Of a stretch of 22,040 bases of DNA, positions 9,654 to 18,013 are shown one piece after another; the stretch's first letter is position 1, and every line of letters begins with the position of its first letter. This DNA is from Bacilli bacterium. Lineage in GTDB: Bacteria; Bacillota_I; Bacilli_A; ML615J-28; CAG-313. The position numbers were made by a program, and so were the translations under genes. The notes under the pieces were generated by a model. That model was given only the letters and a program-made list of their open reading frames with translations, was not told where the DNA came from and made no database searches. The DNA is taken from NCBI GenBank assembly GCA_900752975.1, contig CAADXH010000114.1, positions 1 through 22,040 of the forward strand, read 5' to 3'.

Positions 9654-11552
9654 TCATGTACCTACCCTTCTAAGAATTTTTCTTACTAATAAGTTAGCAG
9701 CAATCATAATGATAAATAAAATTGTTGCAATTGCCGATGCATAACCCATTTCCATTCTTATGCTTCCGTAGTCCATCAAGTGGGTTATGATCGTATGTCC
9801 TGCATACTCAATGGATGGGAATCCGGCTATTTGGGTCGATACATCAGCTACCGCTAAGCTCGATGTAATTTGCATTACGGCACCAAATAGTAGTTGTGAT
9901 TTCATTTGTGGTAGAGTTATGTACCAAAGTTCTTGCCAACGGTTTTTAATACCGTCAATAGCACCAGCTTCATATAACTCACGGTTAACACCTTGAAGAC
10001 CTGCAATAAAGGCAAGGAAACTTACACCAAGTGATAACCATAATTGAACAATAATTAGAATCCAAATAATATATTTTGCATCCTGTAACCAAGTAATTGG
10101 TTCTTTAATTAAATTTAGTTTTAACAATATTGAGTTAGCATAACCATAAATATCACTACTGAAAATTAACTTCCATACTAGGTATACGTTACCTGAAATT
10201 GATGGAGCGTAGAATATTAAGGTCATTATACTTCTAACAAGTGGTCTAAGTTCATTGATTAGCCATGCAAAGACGAATGCCATCAAATAACTTAGAGGAC
10301 CTGTGATTACCGCAAGAATTGCAGTATTACGAATTGCGATAATAAATACTTTATCATCAACGAATAATCTCATATAGTTTTCCCAACCAATAAAGGATGG
10401 AGCTTCAAGTAAGTTGAAGTATGTAAAACTGAAATATAGAGACATAAGTACAGGGATTACGGTAAACATGAAGAATAGAATTGTATAAGGGGCAACTAAA
10501 TAATAATACTGTCTCTTGACGAAAATTTCTCTTCTTAAATGTCCGCCACGTTTACTCCAACGTTCAATACGACGAATAATAGAAATACGATCTTTTTCAA
10601 TACGATACTTTTGAAGTAGACGTTCGTGTTCTTTTAAATATTCACGATATGCTCTTTCTTTTGCATGTGTTTCATCTTCTTCTTCATCGATTGCATCATG
10701 GTTAATTATTTGAAGTGGATCTTCAATTGTAATAAAACCAGATTTGTTTTTCTTATGTTTTCTAACTTTTTCTTTCTTTGGCTTTTTACCGCCATTTGCT
10801 TCAATTAAAGCAAGTTCATTTTGTTTCTTTTCTTCTAAGTATGCGGCTTCAAATTCTTTTAGTTTGATTTTACTTTCCGCAACAAGAACTTTTAATTCCG
10901 CAATATTAGCTTTTACTGTCGCATAATACTTTTCATCTTCTACTTTCCAAGCAGCTTTCTTTTCTTTCATTGCGGCTTTAACAGCAGCTTTTTCTTCTAC
11001 TTTTTCGCTTCTTGTAAGTTTAGTTGATGATGTACCTGAAATTGCCCCATAAGCATAATTGCTTATAATTAATTTTAAATCATAGTTAAGTTGTTTTACT
11101 AATGATTCATTTGTTTTAATTTGTTTTTTAAGGGTATCAGCTTTGGTTCTTTCAACAGACAATTTATCTGATACTTCTTTTACTTTATTAACATTGTTGC
11201 TAGTTTTATATTTTTGTAAAGATGTTTCAAGATTTGAAATATTTGCACAAACCACTTTAAATTCAATATTAGCTTGTTCAAGAGCTTCTTTTGCGGCTGC
11301 AGCCTTTTCTTCATTAACCTTTACACGGCGTAGTGTTTCTTTATTGTAGATTTTTTCTTCTAATTCTGCATAAGTAACTTTGCCTTCAACATAATCTTTT
11401 GCAAGTTGTTTACTGTCTTTCTTTGCTTTTCTTAATGCTAGTTCTCTTTGGAAACTTTGACTATTTTTATTACCACCACGAACAACTACAATAAATAGAT
11501 AAACTAAAGCAATTATGCTAATAACTAATATAATTCCTAATGCTATTTTCAC
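9654..11552 (-). CDS. Sugar ABC transporter permease, MalF type, with long coiled-coil N-terminal extension (first pair)
   Basis: 632 residues, about twice the usual length of a MalF-type permease. Translation begins at a GTG (11552): AAGGAG lies 11 nt upstream, the first membrane helix (3-24) starts at once, and the nearer ATG at 11562 is out of frame and stops after four codons. Residues about 35-255 are Lys/Glu/Ala-rich with heptad-like spacing, so a long cytosolic coiled coil is likely. Residues 256-345 are very charged, with an acidic patch (DEEEDE near 289-294) and then an Arg-rich segment. The permease core begins at about 350, with the EAA loop at about 526-550 (LYEAGAIDGIKNRW ... LPQM). 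It pairs with the MalG-type gene directly downstream and follows the solute-binding protein gene by 15 bases. The extension has no domain I recognise. Confidence 0.93.
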   Translation of the reverse strand: MKIALGIILVISIIALVYLFIVVVRGGNKNSQSFQRELALRKAKKDSKQLAKDYVEGKVTYAELEEKIYNKETLRRVKVNEEKAAAAKEALEQANIEFKVVCANISNLETSLQKYKTSNNVNKVKEVSDKLSVERTKADTLKKQIKTNESLVKQLNYDLKLIISNYAYGAISGTSSTKLTRSEKVEEKAAVKAAMKEKKAAWKVEDEKYYATVKANIAELKVLVAESKIKLKEFEAAYLEEKKQNELALIEANGGKKPKKEKVRKHKKNKSGFITIEDPLQIINHDAIDEEEDETHAKERAYREYLKEHERLLQKYRIEKDRISIIRRIERWSKRGGHLRREIFVKRQYYYLVAPYTILFFMFTVIPVLMSLYFSFTYFNLLEAPSFIGWENYMRLFVDDKVFIIAIRNTAILAVITGPLSYLMAFVFAWLINELRPLVRSIMTLIFYAPSISGNVYLVWKLIFSSDIYGYANSILLKLNLIKEPITWLQDAKYIIWILIIVQLWLSLGVSFLAFIAGLQGVNRELYEAGAIDGIKNRWQELWYITLPQMKSQLLFGAVMQITSSLAVADVSTQIAGFPSIEYAGHTIITHLMDYGSIRMEMGYASAIATILFIIMIAANLLVRKILRRVGT

Positions 11553-11567
11553 TTTTTAGTCATCTCC

Positions 11568-14500
11568 TTACTTTCGTAGTTCTAGGTCAAATTCATTACG
11601 TTTACGGTCAATTTCATTATTAATTGTATCCGCATATTCAAATAATACCTCACGTGGATTGTATGCATTATTAATTACTTGACGATAAGCATTTTCCATT
11701 TCACGACCAGTAATATAACTACCAGCAATTTGTGGAATTTCACGTGATTGTTCCCATTGTTTCATTAATACTTCTAGGTCCTTTTTAGGCCATGCAAGAG
11801 CATTTAGAGCTTTAACATTAGCTGTTGTATGTCTTGCAGCAGAACCTAAGATACCTTCCATTTCAGTACCAAATTGGCTTTGAGCATTAAATGATGACCA
11901 CCATTTAACAAATTCCCAAGAAGCCTGTTTTGTTTTTTCATCTTTTTCAGCAGGTTGTTTCATAACAACACATCCAGAACCTGATGCTGTAGCTGTACGA
12001 TTAATTGTACCATCGCTTTGTCTTGTACCTGGAATTAAGTGGAAACTCCATTTACCTTTTAGTTCAGGAGCGAATACACTTAAAGTATTATAAAGTTCAT
12101 AATAAGCTATACCAATAGGCATTTCACCAGTTCTAAAACGGTTTGCAAATGATGCTGATTTAGGGAATGAATATAAAGTATAGAATTCAGTCCATTGTTC
12201 AAATGCATCCATCGCACCAGTACTACCTAAACCAGTTTCTTTATTTCCGTTAATATAAAGTGAACCTTTATGTTGATATAGTAATGTAACAAAAACAGGG
12301 TTCAATGCTGAAGCACCAGCATCATTAACTGGTAGATAGAATTGTAATTGGTCTGTTTGTAATTCTGCCACAAGGTTAATTACATCATCCCATGTCATAT
12401 TATCCCAATCAAAATGAGAGTTCAAACCTTTTTCATTCATGATATCATCACGAACGAACATCATTAAGAATATTTGTTTTTCTGGAAGTGCATATGTACC
12501 AGTAGTTCCATTTCGTTTATCTTTTTCATATGTATCATATTCAAATTGGAATTGTGATACTGAACTTTCCATATAGAAATTGTTAGGTATATCTTCAGAT
12601 GAAATTGCACTATAAGCTTTGGATGTTTGACCTGATATGCCGCTGTTTTCAGCATAACGTCTAACTACTGCTTCTTTGTAAGTTTCACCATTCCAAACAA
12701 ATCCGAAATCTTTATCAATAAGTTTTGGATGTAATTCAGTAACTTTAGTTCCATCACTATTTGTTTTAACTGTTCCATCTTCATTGTACATATATGTAGG
12801 AGCTTTAATAATACGGCGATTATCATCTAATTCATAAATAAATTCAGAAAGATCTAATACCGCATTTCTAAGTGCATAGTTAACTGGCAAACTTGAATCA
12901 ACGTTTAATGCTACATCTGGACCAATACCAGCAAGTGTTGCTTTTAAAAGTACATCAGCAGCTGTTAATTTAAGTTCAACCTTTATACCTGTATTTTTAG
13001 TAAAATCTGTATCAATTAAATTTCTAATAACGTTAGCTTGGTCACGGCCTTGAGTCATCCATACTTGAATGGTTGTATCAGTTTTAGTTGTAGATTCAGT
13101 TTCACTAATTGCTGAATAGTCAATAAAGAATGATACAAAAAATGATACGATACCATCCCATAATCCTCTAAAGAATCCTTCATTAGCTTTTCCTAACTTT
13201 ACATCTGGAGTGTGTACTTCAATGTAATCAATCATTAAAGGTAACTCTCTTAAAGTATTAAGTAGTGAACCAAGAGATGAAATATTATTGCTAAATGAAC
13301 TTAAACGAGTAGGGATTGAACGTAATTCTTCTTTTACGAAATCTTCAAGTTGAATTACAACGCTATCAATAACACCAGTTTTATCACTCTTTGTTCCAGA
13401 TATTTCGGTAATCTTATTTGAAATATCTCTTAATTCATTTGCATAATCTGTAAGTTCTTGTTTTAATTTAGGGAATCTTTCTTTTAGCTGATAGTCACGA
13501 TTGGCATCAGGGCTAACCGTTGTATAACTAATAATTTGACGATAGACTGTATTTAAGTTAGTAACCGCTTCTTGAATTCTTTCAATTAGAGTTGAATATT
13601 GACCCATTGTTACTTCCATACGAATTGTATGAGTTTCACCAGCTTTAAAATAGAATAAGAAATCGCCATCTTTATTTCCTAATGTTACATTTTGCCATTT
13701 ATTTGCATATGAGAATTGAACGTCATTTAATTCATCAAATAGTATTTCACCATCAACATAAACGATACGGCTTGAGTACATACCTCTAATCGTGTTTTGT
13801 TTTGCGCGCATTGAAATATTGTAATAGCCATCAGCTGGGACTTCAAATTCCCATTCAATCCAGTCACCTAAAACTTTCCAGTTATCTCCGCCTATTGCAT
13901 TTAGATATGTTTTAGTGTAAGAGAATGGAGTTGTTTTAGAACTTGAACGGTCAGTTGTTGGATATAGGGTAGGTGATGATTTACCTGATGAACGTTCAGC
14001 TTGCCATATGGTTTTTTGATTAGTTATATTATTGTTAGGATTTAACCCAGTAGATTGAATTAGGTTATCTAAATAATCGCTATAGTTAGGAGTGTCTACA
14101 ACTGATAGAAGGGTTACTTTATCTAATTGCATTGGTTCTTTTGATACTCTTAAAGTAATAGTGTATTCAACATCTTTTTCAAAATAGAATTTGTAAGGAG
14201 CAGTTTCATACCCCATATAATCCTTTACATATGAACTACTCTTAGTTGGTTCTTTCGTTAATTTACTTTTTTCTATTTGTTGAGGTTTACGTTGGTTTCC
14301 ATTTTTATCGGTTTGGAATTCTTTATCTTTCGCAAGATCATCTACCCATACACGTGAAAATGTAAGTGTATCTGCACCTGAGAAAGGTACTTCACCATTA
14401 ATTAGTAGCATTCTTTCCATTGATGATTTATAACCATCTAAAATAGTGTAATCAATGTATACATTATAAAAACCAGAAGCATCAACTTGGAATGTATAAT

Positions 14501-14786
14501 TTGCATCATCTTCAGTTTGGGTTATTGAACCTTTACTGATTTCTTTTTTAACACCTTGAGGAAAGTAATCTTCATTTCCATAAGTTTCTTTGTGCCATGC
14601 TTTTTTGGAAGCAACATACTTTCGATACTCACTACTTATGGCATTTTTTTCTAAATCTGTTTCTGAACTACTTGATGCACTTGCTCCTTGTACTCTAAAA
14701 TCTAAACTCGTTTTTGCTTTAATGACAAAGTAAGAACAACAAACAAGTATTAAGCAGAACATAAACGCCTTTTTAATTGTTTTCAT
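11568..14786 (-). CDS. Very large extracellular solute-binding protein with carbohydrate-binding-like modules
   Basis: 1072 residues from the ATG at 14786, five bases after AAAGGAG. An in-frame ATG at 14801 precedes that Shine-Dalgarno and is less likely. A signal sequence (about 6-24) carries CC but no normal lipobox (no Gly/Ala/Ser before Cys). Two beta-sandwich, CBM6/35-like or galactose-binding-like modules follow: about 70-230 and about 258-400, the second with GDWIEWEFEVPADGYYNI and VYVDGEILFDE. Residues 400-515 look helical or coiled, and there is a hydrophobic patch at 541-556. From about 572 the sequence is an ordinary family-1 solute-binding fold (IQVWMTQGRDQANVIR, then AGIGPDVALNV, and near the end GSGCVVMK and WEFVKWWSS). 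It would capture an oligosaccharide outside the cell and deliver it to the permeases. Typical sugar-binding proteins are 400-550 residues, so half of this one is added modules. It starts 1 nt after the GH20 stop (TAGCATG). Confidence 0.9.
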   Translation of the reverse strand: MKTIKKAFMFCLILVCCSYFVIKAKTSLDFRVQGASASSSSETDLEKNAISSEYRKYVASKKAWHKETYGNEDYFPQGVKKEISKGSITQTEDDANYTFQVDASGFYNVYIDYTILDGYKSSMERMLLINGEVPFSGADTLTFSRVWVDDLAKDKEFQTDKNGNQRKPQQIEKSKLTKEPTKSSSYVKDYMGYETAPYKFYFEKDVEYTITLRVSKEPMQLDKVTLLSVVDTPNYSDYLDNLIQSTGLNPNNNITNQKTIWQAERSSGKSSPTLYPTTDRSSSKTTPFSYTKTYLNAIGGDNWKVLGDWIEWEFEVPADGYYNISMRAKQNTIRGMYSSRIVYVDGEILFDELNDVQFSYANKWQNVTLGNKDGDFLFYFKAGETHTIRMEVTMGQYSTLIERIQEAVTNLNTVYRQIISYTTVSPDANRDYQLKERFPKLKQELTDYANELRDISNKITEISGTKSDKTGVIDSVVIQLEDFVKEELRSIPTRLSSFSNNISSLGSLLNTLRELPLMIDYIEVHTPDVKLGKANEGFFRGLWDGIVSFFVSFFIDYSAISETESTTKTDTTIQVWMTQGRDQANVIRNLIDTDFTKNTGIKVELKLTAADVLLKATLAGIGPDVALNVDSSLPVNYALRNAVLDLSEFIYELDDNRRIIKAPTYMYNEDGTVKTNSDGTKVTELHPKLIDKDFGFVWNGETYKEAVVRRYAENSGISGQTSKAYSAISSEDIPNNFYMESSVSQFQFEYDTYEKDKRNGTTGTYALPEKQIFLMMFVRDDIMNEKGLNSHFDWDNMTWDDVINLVAELQTDQLQFYLPVNDAGASALNPVFVTLLYQHKGSLYINGNKETGLGSTGAMDAFEQWTEFYTLYSFPKSASFANRFRTGEMPIGIAYYELYNTLSVFAPELKGKWSFHLIPGTRQSDGTINRTATASGSGCVVMKQPAEKDEKTKQASWEFVKWWSSFNAQSQFGTEMEGILGSAARHTTANVKALNALAWPKKDLEVLMKQWEQSREIPQIAGSYITGREMENAYRQVINNAYNPREVLFEYADTINNEIDRKRNEFDLELRK

Positions 14787-14787
14787 G

Positions 14788-16593
14788 CTAACTCCTTTCA
14801 TCTATTTCCATTAATATTTTCATTAACCATTTGATACGATTACCACTAGGGATAAATCCAGCAGGAATATTACGTAAGCACCATAATTCATAGTGTTTGC
14901 CCAAGAAGGCTTGTAGAATCAAAAGATCTTTATCAAACACCTTAGTTTGATTTTGTTCTATTACCTTTCTTAAGTTACGTTGAATATCTACAAGCGTTAG
15001 TAATAGATTAATACTATTTTGTACCTCAGCTTTTTCAATGCTATCAATTGTACCAAGTTCTACAAGACATAATCTAAACATTTTTTCAAGTTGGTTTAGA
15101 TTTGTCTCATCAACTAAATTGTTTTGCATTTTATTTAGAAAATATTCAACATCATTTTTTTCTCTTTGTGCATGTTCGGCCCAAAGAATTGCACTAAATA
15201 AACGACTACCATAATCACGGTATGGGCCTTCTAGTCTTGTGTATGTTGCAAGTCTTAAAATTACACTTGCCGTTTCTTCACCAACTAGTTTTATAAGTTT
15301 GGGTTTAATCACATCTTCATTTGGTTCACTCCATGCGCATTGTGCACCATAGATAAATCCTGGATAACTAAATGGTAAATATTGAAGGTGTCCAATATCT
15401 CCCCAATCGGTAACTAGTAAACCAAGTCCGCCATTTTCTTTTACGGCGTTTGAACTGTTGGTGATTGTAGCAAGCATATCATCATAACGGCCTGTAATAG
15501 TGCTCCATGTTGAAGTACCTGGTGCCATCATAAATTTAGTTTTGCTTGCCTTAAGCCTTTCACCATGAGACTTAAAGTCATAGCCTAAGTTATAACCCCA
15601 ATCAATAAAGATTAAATCTTTTGGAAGTCTTCCAATTACTTCAGGATGATTAATTAGTACATCACCCCAAATCATTGGTGTTTTTTGATATTTCTTAACA
15701 ACCTTACAAAGAGGAATTAAGAAATCAATATATACATCTTCTTTTGATGACTCACTCACCGCTTTCGCGCTTTTGCCGTGGCCTAGTTCATAAGGCTCAT
15801 CAAAATTCATATTAAAATATTTAGACTTAAAATATGGCAACATATCATCATACATCTTTTTCACTAGCTTAAAACTTTCTTTATTAGTTGGATCAAGAGT
15901 ACTTGATGGGCGATGTGAACCCCATATATCAAATCCATCTTCACATTCGCTTAGTTTGTGATATTTATCAAGAGCTAGCCAATCACTCATATGGCCAAAA
16001 CCATTTTGATTAGGAACAAGATCAATATAGTTTTCTTCAGCGAATGATTCAAGTGCTAAATAATCTTCTAACTTAATGTAATTATTACTAGTTAACTCTT
16101 CTTTAAAACTTTGATACTCATATGAAAAACCTTCTACATAAAGTTCTAAATGATTATATTTCAAATCACTAAATAATTTTACCATTTGTTTCAAAGTTTT
16201 AAGAGTTGGAACTTTAGATCGACTAATGTCAATCATAACTCCCCTAATTGCAAGATTAGGTTTGTCTTCTATATGACATCCAACAACTACAGATTTATTA
16301 ACACATTGTTTTAGTGTTTTGATACCATAAAAGATTCCTCGATCACTTGAAGCTTTAATCGTAATCTTATCATTTTTTACATCTAAGACATATTCTTCAT
16401 CTTTTAGTTTGTGTTTAATGAATTCTATTTGAGCGTTGTTGGTTCCTATTTCTAACTTTTTAATCTTTAGTTCGTTTTTAAGAATTGTCACAAGGCTCTC
16501 AGAAAACTCACCGTGATTACAAATTAATGTTGTGTTCAATGAAAAATGCTCGTTATTTTCTGTGCATTTTTTTGGGGTAGGGACTAGTTGCAT
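14788..16593 (-). CDS. Cytosolic family 20 glycoside hydrolase (beta-N-acetylhexosaminidase-like)
   Basis: 601-residue enzyme and first gene of its operon. The beginning (QLVPTPKK, then RGIFYGIKTLKQ near 85-96) is the small alpha/beta domain that precedes the GH20 barrel. The barrel starts near residue 116 (IRGVMIDISRSKVPTL) and contains the catalytic Asp-Glu pair at D265-E266 (NMNFDEPYELGHGKS), with conserved Trp-rich strands later (MIWGDV, TDWGDIGH, QCAWSEP). A helical region fills about 450-601. Family members remove terminal GlcNAc or GalNAc by substrate-assisted catalysis. There is no signal peptide, so it should act on imported oligosaccharides. The Asp-Glu pair is preceded by Asn-Phe rather than the Gly-Gly common in GH20, so a variant specificity (for example free glucosamine) is possible. 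AAGGAG lies eight bases before the ATG. Confidence 0.87.
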   Translation of the reverse strand: MQLVPTPKKCTENNEHFSLNTTLICNHGEFSESLVTILKNELKIKKLEIGTNNAQIEFIKHKLKDEEYVLDVKNDKITIKASSDRGIFYGIKTLKQCVNKSVVVGCHIEDKPNLAIRGVMIDISRSKVPTLKTLKQMVKLFSDLKYNHLELYVEGFSYEYQSFKEELTSNNYIKLEDYLALESFAEENYIDLVPNQNGFGHMSDWLALDKYHKLSECEDGFDIWGSHRPSSTLDPTNKESFKLVKKMYDDMLPYFKSKYFNMNFDEPYELGHGKSAKAVSESSKEDVYIDFLIPLCKVVKKYQKTPMIWGDVLINHPEVIGRLPKDLIFIDWGYNLGYDFKSHGERLKASKTKFMMAPGTSTWSTITGRYDDMLATITNSSNAVKENGGLGLLVTDWGDIGHLQYLPFSYPGFIYGAQCAWSEPNEDVIKPKLIKLVGEETASVILRLATYTRLEGPYRDYGSRLFSAILWAEHAQREKNDVEYFLNKMQNNLVDETNLNQLEKMFRLCLVELGTIDSIEKAEVQNSINLLLTLVDIQRNLRKVIEQNQTKVFDKDLLILQAFLGKHYELWCLRNIPAGFIPSGNRIKWLMKILMEIDERS

Positions 16594-16609
16594 TTTTTCA
16601 TCTCCTTCA

Positions 16610-16628
16610 TGGGGCTAAAACTCCCCCA
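16610..16628 (-). promoter_or_regulatory. Small GC-rich hairpin in the 5' leader of the GH20 operon
   Basis: Arms TGGGG (16610-16614) and CCCCA (16624-16628) flank a nine-base loop, in the predicted leader mRNA about 3 bases upstream of the AAGGAG of the GH20 gene. It stands out in AT-rich DNA. It has no U-tract, so it is not a terminator. It might tune translation or mRNA stability, but the stem is only five pairs. Confidence 0.35.
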
Positions 16629-16642
16629 ATATAATCGTACTT

Positions 16643-16671
16643 ATTATACCAAAGAAAACGTTTTTATTCAA
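16643..16671 (-). promoter_or_regulatory. Sigma-A-type promoter of the GH20/transporter operon
   Basis: On the minus strand, -35 TTGAAT (16666-16671) and a perfect -10 TATAAT (16643-16648) are separated by exactly 17 bp. The predicted start of transcription is near 16636, giving a leader of about 40 nt before the GH20 ATG. This is the only strong promoter I see for the nine genes to its left. Confidence 0.82.
16652..16667 (-). promoter_or_regulatory. LacI/CcpA-like (cre-like) operator inside the promoter spacer
   Basis: The minus-strand 16-mer ATAAAAACGTTTTCTT contains a perfect 10-bp palindrome AAAACGTTTT (16655-16664) with the central CG typical of LacI-family operators. It fits the cre consensus WTGNAANCGNWNNCWW except for A in place of the G. 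Because it lies between -35 and -10, a bound repressor would block polymerase. Either catabolite control or a local LacI-type regulator would fit; no regulator gene is in the window. Confidence 0.6.
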
Positions 16672-16684
16672 GTGATAAACTTGA
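16668..16684. repeat. Inverted repeat overlapping the -35 region
   Basis: TCAAGT (16668-16673) and ACTTGA (16679-16684) form a perfect 6-bp inverted repeat with a 5-bp centre (GATAA). It overlaps the upstream half of the -35 box and could be a second regulator site. A repeat this short can occur by chance in such AT-rich DNA. Confidence 0.35.
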
Positions 16685-16723
16685 TTATTTACAATATTTA
16701 CAAAAATTGTCAAAATTAATAGG

Positions 16724-16753
16724 AAAAAAGAACCTTAAGTACCCTTAAGATTC
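16724..16753 (-). terminator. Intrinsic terminator of the QueT-M19-GHL10 operon
   Basis: Read on the minus strand, GAATCTTAAG (16753-16744), loop GGTA, and CTTAAGGTTC (16739-16730) pair over all ten positions (one U-G wobble) and run straight into six Ts (16729-16724). It lies nine bases past the stop codon of the second GHL10 gene and separates the two operons. Confidence 0.88.
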
Positions 16754-16762
16754 TAGTTTTTC

Positions 16763-18013
16763 TTATTTCCAAAGCTTTTTAATTTCCTCTAAAGCTTGGT
16801 CTTTGATATCATTTTGGCCTTTAACAATGTCACGATAAGTGAAGAAAATGGTTCCTTTAATGTTATCGAAATTACGATTAAACATTAACTCGTTGACAAT
16901 TTCTTTTGGATTTTGCCATACTTCATTTGAACCCATTTGATATAGCCCCATACCAATATAAAGGGTTGTGCCAGTTTCTTTGGCTCTTTCACTCCACCAT
17001 TTTGTTAGGTCATGATATGTCACATCTTTTCTTTCAAATGGGAAATATACTTGAGGAACAACATAGTCAATCCAATTTTCTTTCATCCACTTATAAACAT
17101 CAGAATATAATTCACTATAGCATTGTAAAGCACCAGGGGCATTATATGAACCTTTGTCCCAACCACCTTCGACAATTGATGAGTGAGTACGATATATCGC
17201 AAATGGACTAATACCAAATAGCACTTTCTTGCCAGTTTTGTTAAACGATTTTTTCAACTCGTCATGAATCTTTTGAATCATTTTATTTACATTCATTCTT
17301 CTAAAATCAGCAAAAGTTTGGCTAGGCGTTTCACGATATTTCAAATAGTCTACATATTCTAATTCTTCTGGTATTTTAGCATATGGATAAAAATAATCAT
17401 CAATATGAACACCTTCAACATCATAGTTATTTACGACTTCCATAATTGTTTCAGCAACGAAATCTATAACTTCTGGATGTGATGGTGAAAGAATAATTTT
17501 ATTAGTACCATCAAGAATTGTGTGTTCAGGATGACGCCTTGCGAAATTGAGTTCATCAAGAGTATTTAGATACTCTTCTTTTGTCATATTTAATTGTTCA
17601 AGCGGTGTACTAGAAACGCGATATGGATTCATCCAAGCATGAACTTTAATACCATACTTTTTAGCTTCTGCTATTACAAATGCAAGTACATCAAACCCTG
17701 GGTTTTGGCCTTCTGTACCGGTAATATAACGTGACCAAGGATTTAACTTAGATTCATAATAAGCATCACTATTTGGCCTAACTTGGAAAATTATTGTGTT
17801 TAATTTAAAGTCAGCAATGTTTTTGATCATTTGTTTTAAATAAGCTTGATATTCTTCGACTGGAAGTCCTTTTGGAGTATCAATATTAGCAACATTGGAA
17901 ACCCAGATTCCTCTTACTTCATTTTCACAAAATGTGTAAGTTGGAATATTAATTGGTTCTTGGGTATCCCAATATTTAACAAGTTCATCACTTTGATATT
18001 TTCTTAATTCCAT
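16763..18013 (-). CDS. GHL10 (DUF187) glycoside-hydrolase-like protein without signal peptide
   Basis: 416 residues. The TIM-barrel pattern of the GHL10/YddW (DigH)/YngK family is clear: EVRGIWVSNVAN (32-43), FQVRPNSDAYYESKLNPWS (76-94), HAWMNPYRVS (125-134), the acidic active-site-like GVHIDDYFYP (201-210, D205 and D206), FGISPFAIYR, and DYVVPQVYFPF (316-326). E. coli DigH in this family cleaves denuded peptidoglycan glycan strands. This protein begins directly with hydrophilic sequence and has no signal peptide or anchor, so it should be cytosolic, unlike its neighbour. The ATG overlaps the stop of the upstream GHL10 gene by one base (TAATG). It is the last gene before the terminator. Closely related motifs in the two neighbours suggest duplication followed by loss of the secretion and anchor parts. 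Activity on imported glycan fragments is inference. Confidence 0.88.
   Translation of the reverse strand: MELRKYQSDELVKYWDTQEPINIPTYTFCENEVRGIWVSNVANIDTPKGLPVEEYQAYLKQMIKNIADFKLNTIIFQVRPNSDAYYESKLNPWSRYITGTEGQNPGFDVLAFVIAEAKKYGIKVHAWMNPYRVSSTPLEQLNMTKEEYLNTLDELNFARRHPEHTILDGTNKIILSPSHPEVIDFVAETIMEVVNNYDVEGVHIDDYFYPYAKIPEELEYVDYLKYRETPSQTFADFRRMNVNKMIQKIHDELKKSFNKTGKKVLFGISPFAIYRTHSSIVEGGWDKGSYNAPGALQCYSELYSDVYKWMKENWIDYVVPQVYFPFERKDVTYHDLTKWWSERAKETGTTLYIGMGLYQMGSNEVWQNPKEIVNELMFNRNFDNIKGTIFFTYRDIVKGQNDIKDQALEEIKKLWK

Noticed and set aside
11568..14786. Lipoprotein signal on the large solute-binding protein.
   Set aside because: The CC in the signal region is preceded by Val, not Gly/Ala/Ser, so the lipobox is not satisfied.
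16906..17211. 101-codon plus-strand open frame inside the second GHL10 gene.
   Set aside because: Antisense to a conserved domain with catalytic motifs; no ribosome binding site or recognisable product.
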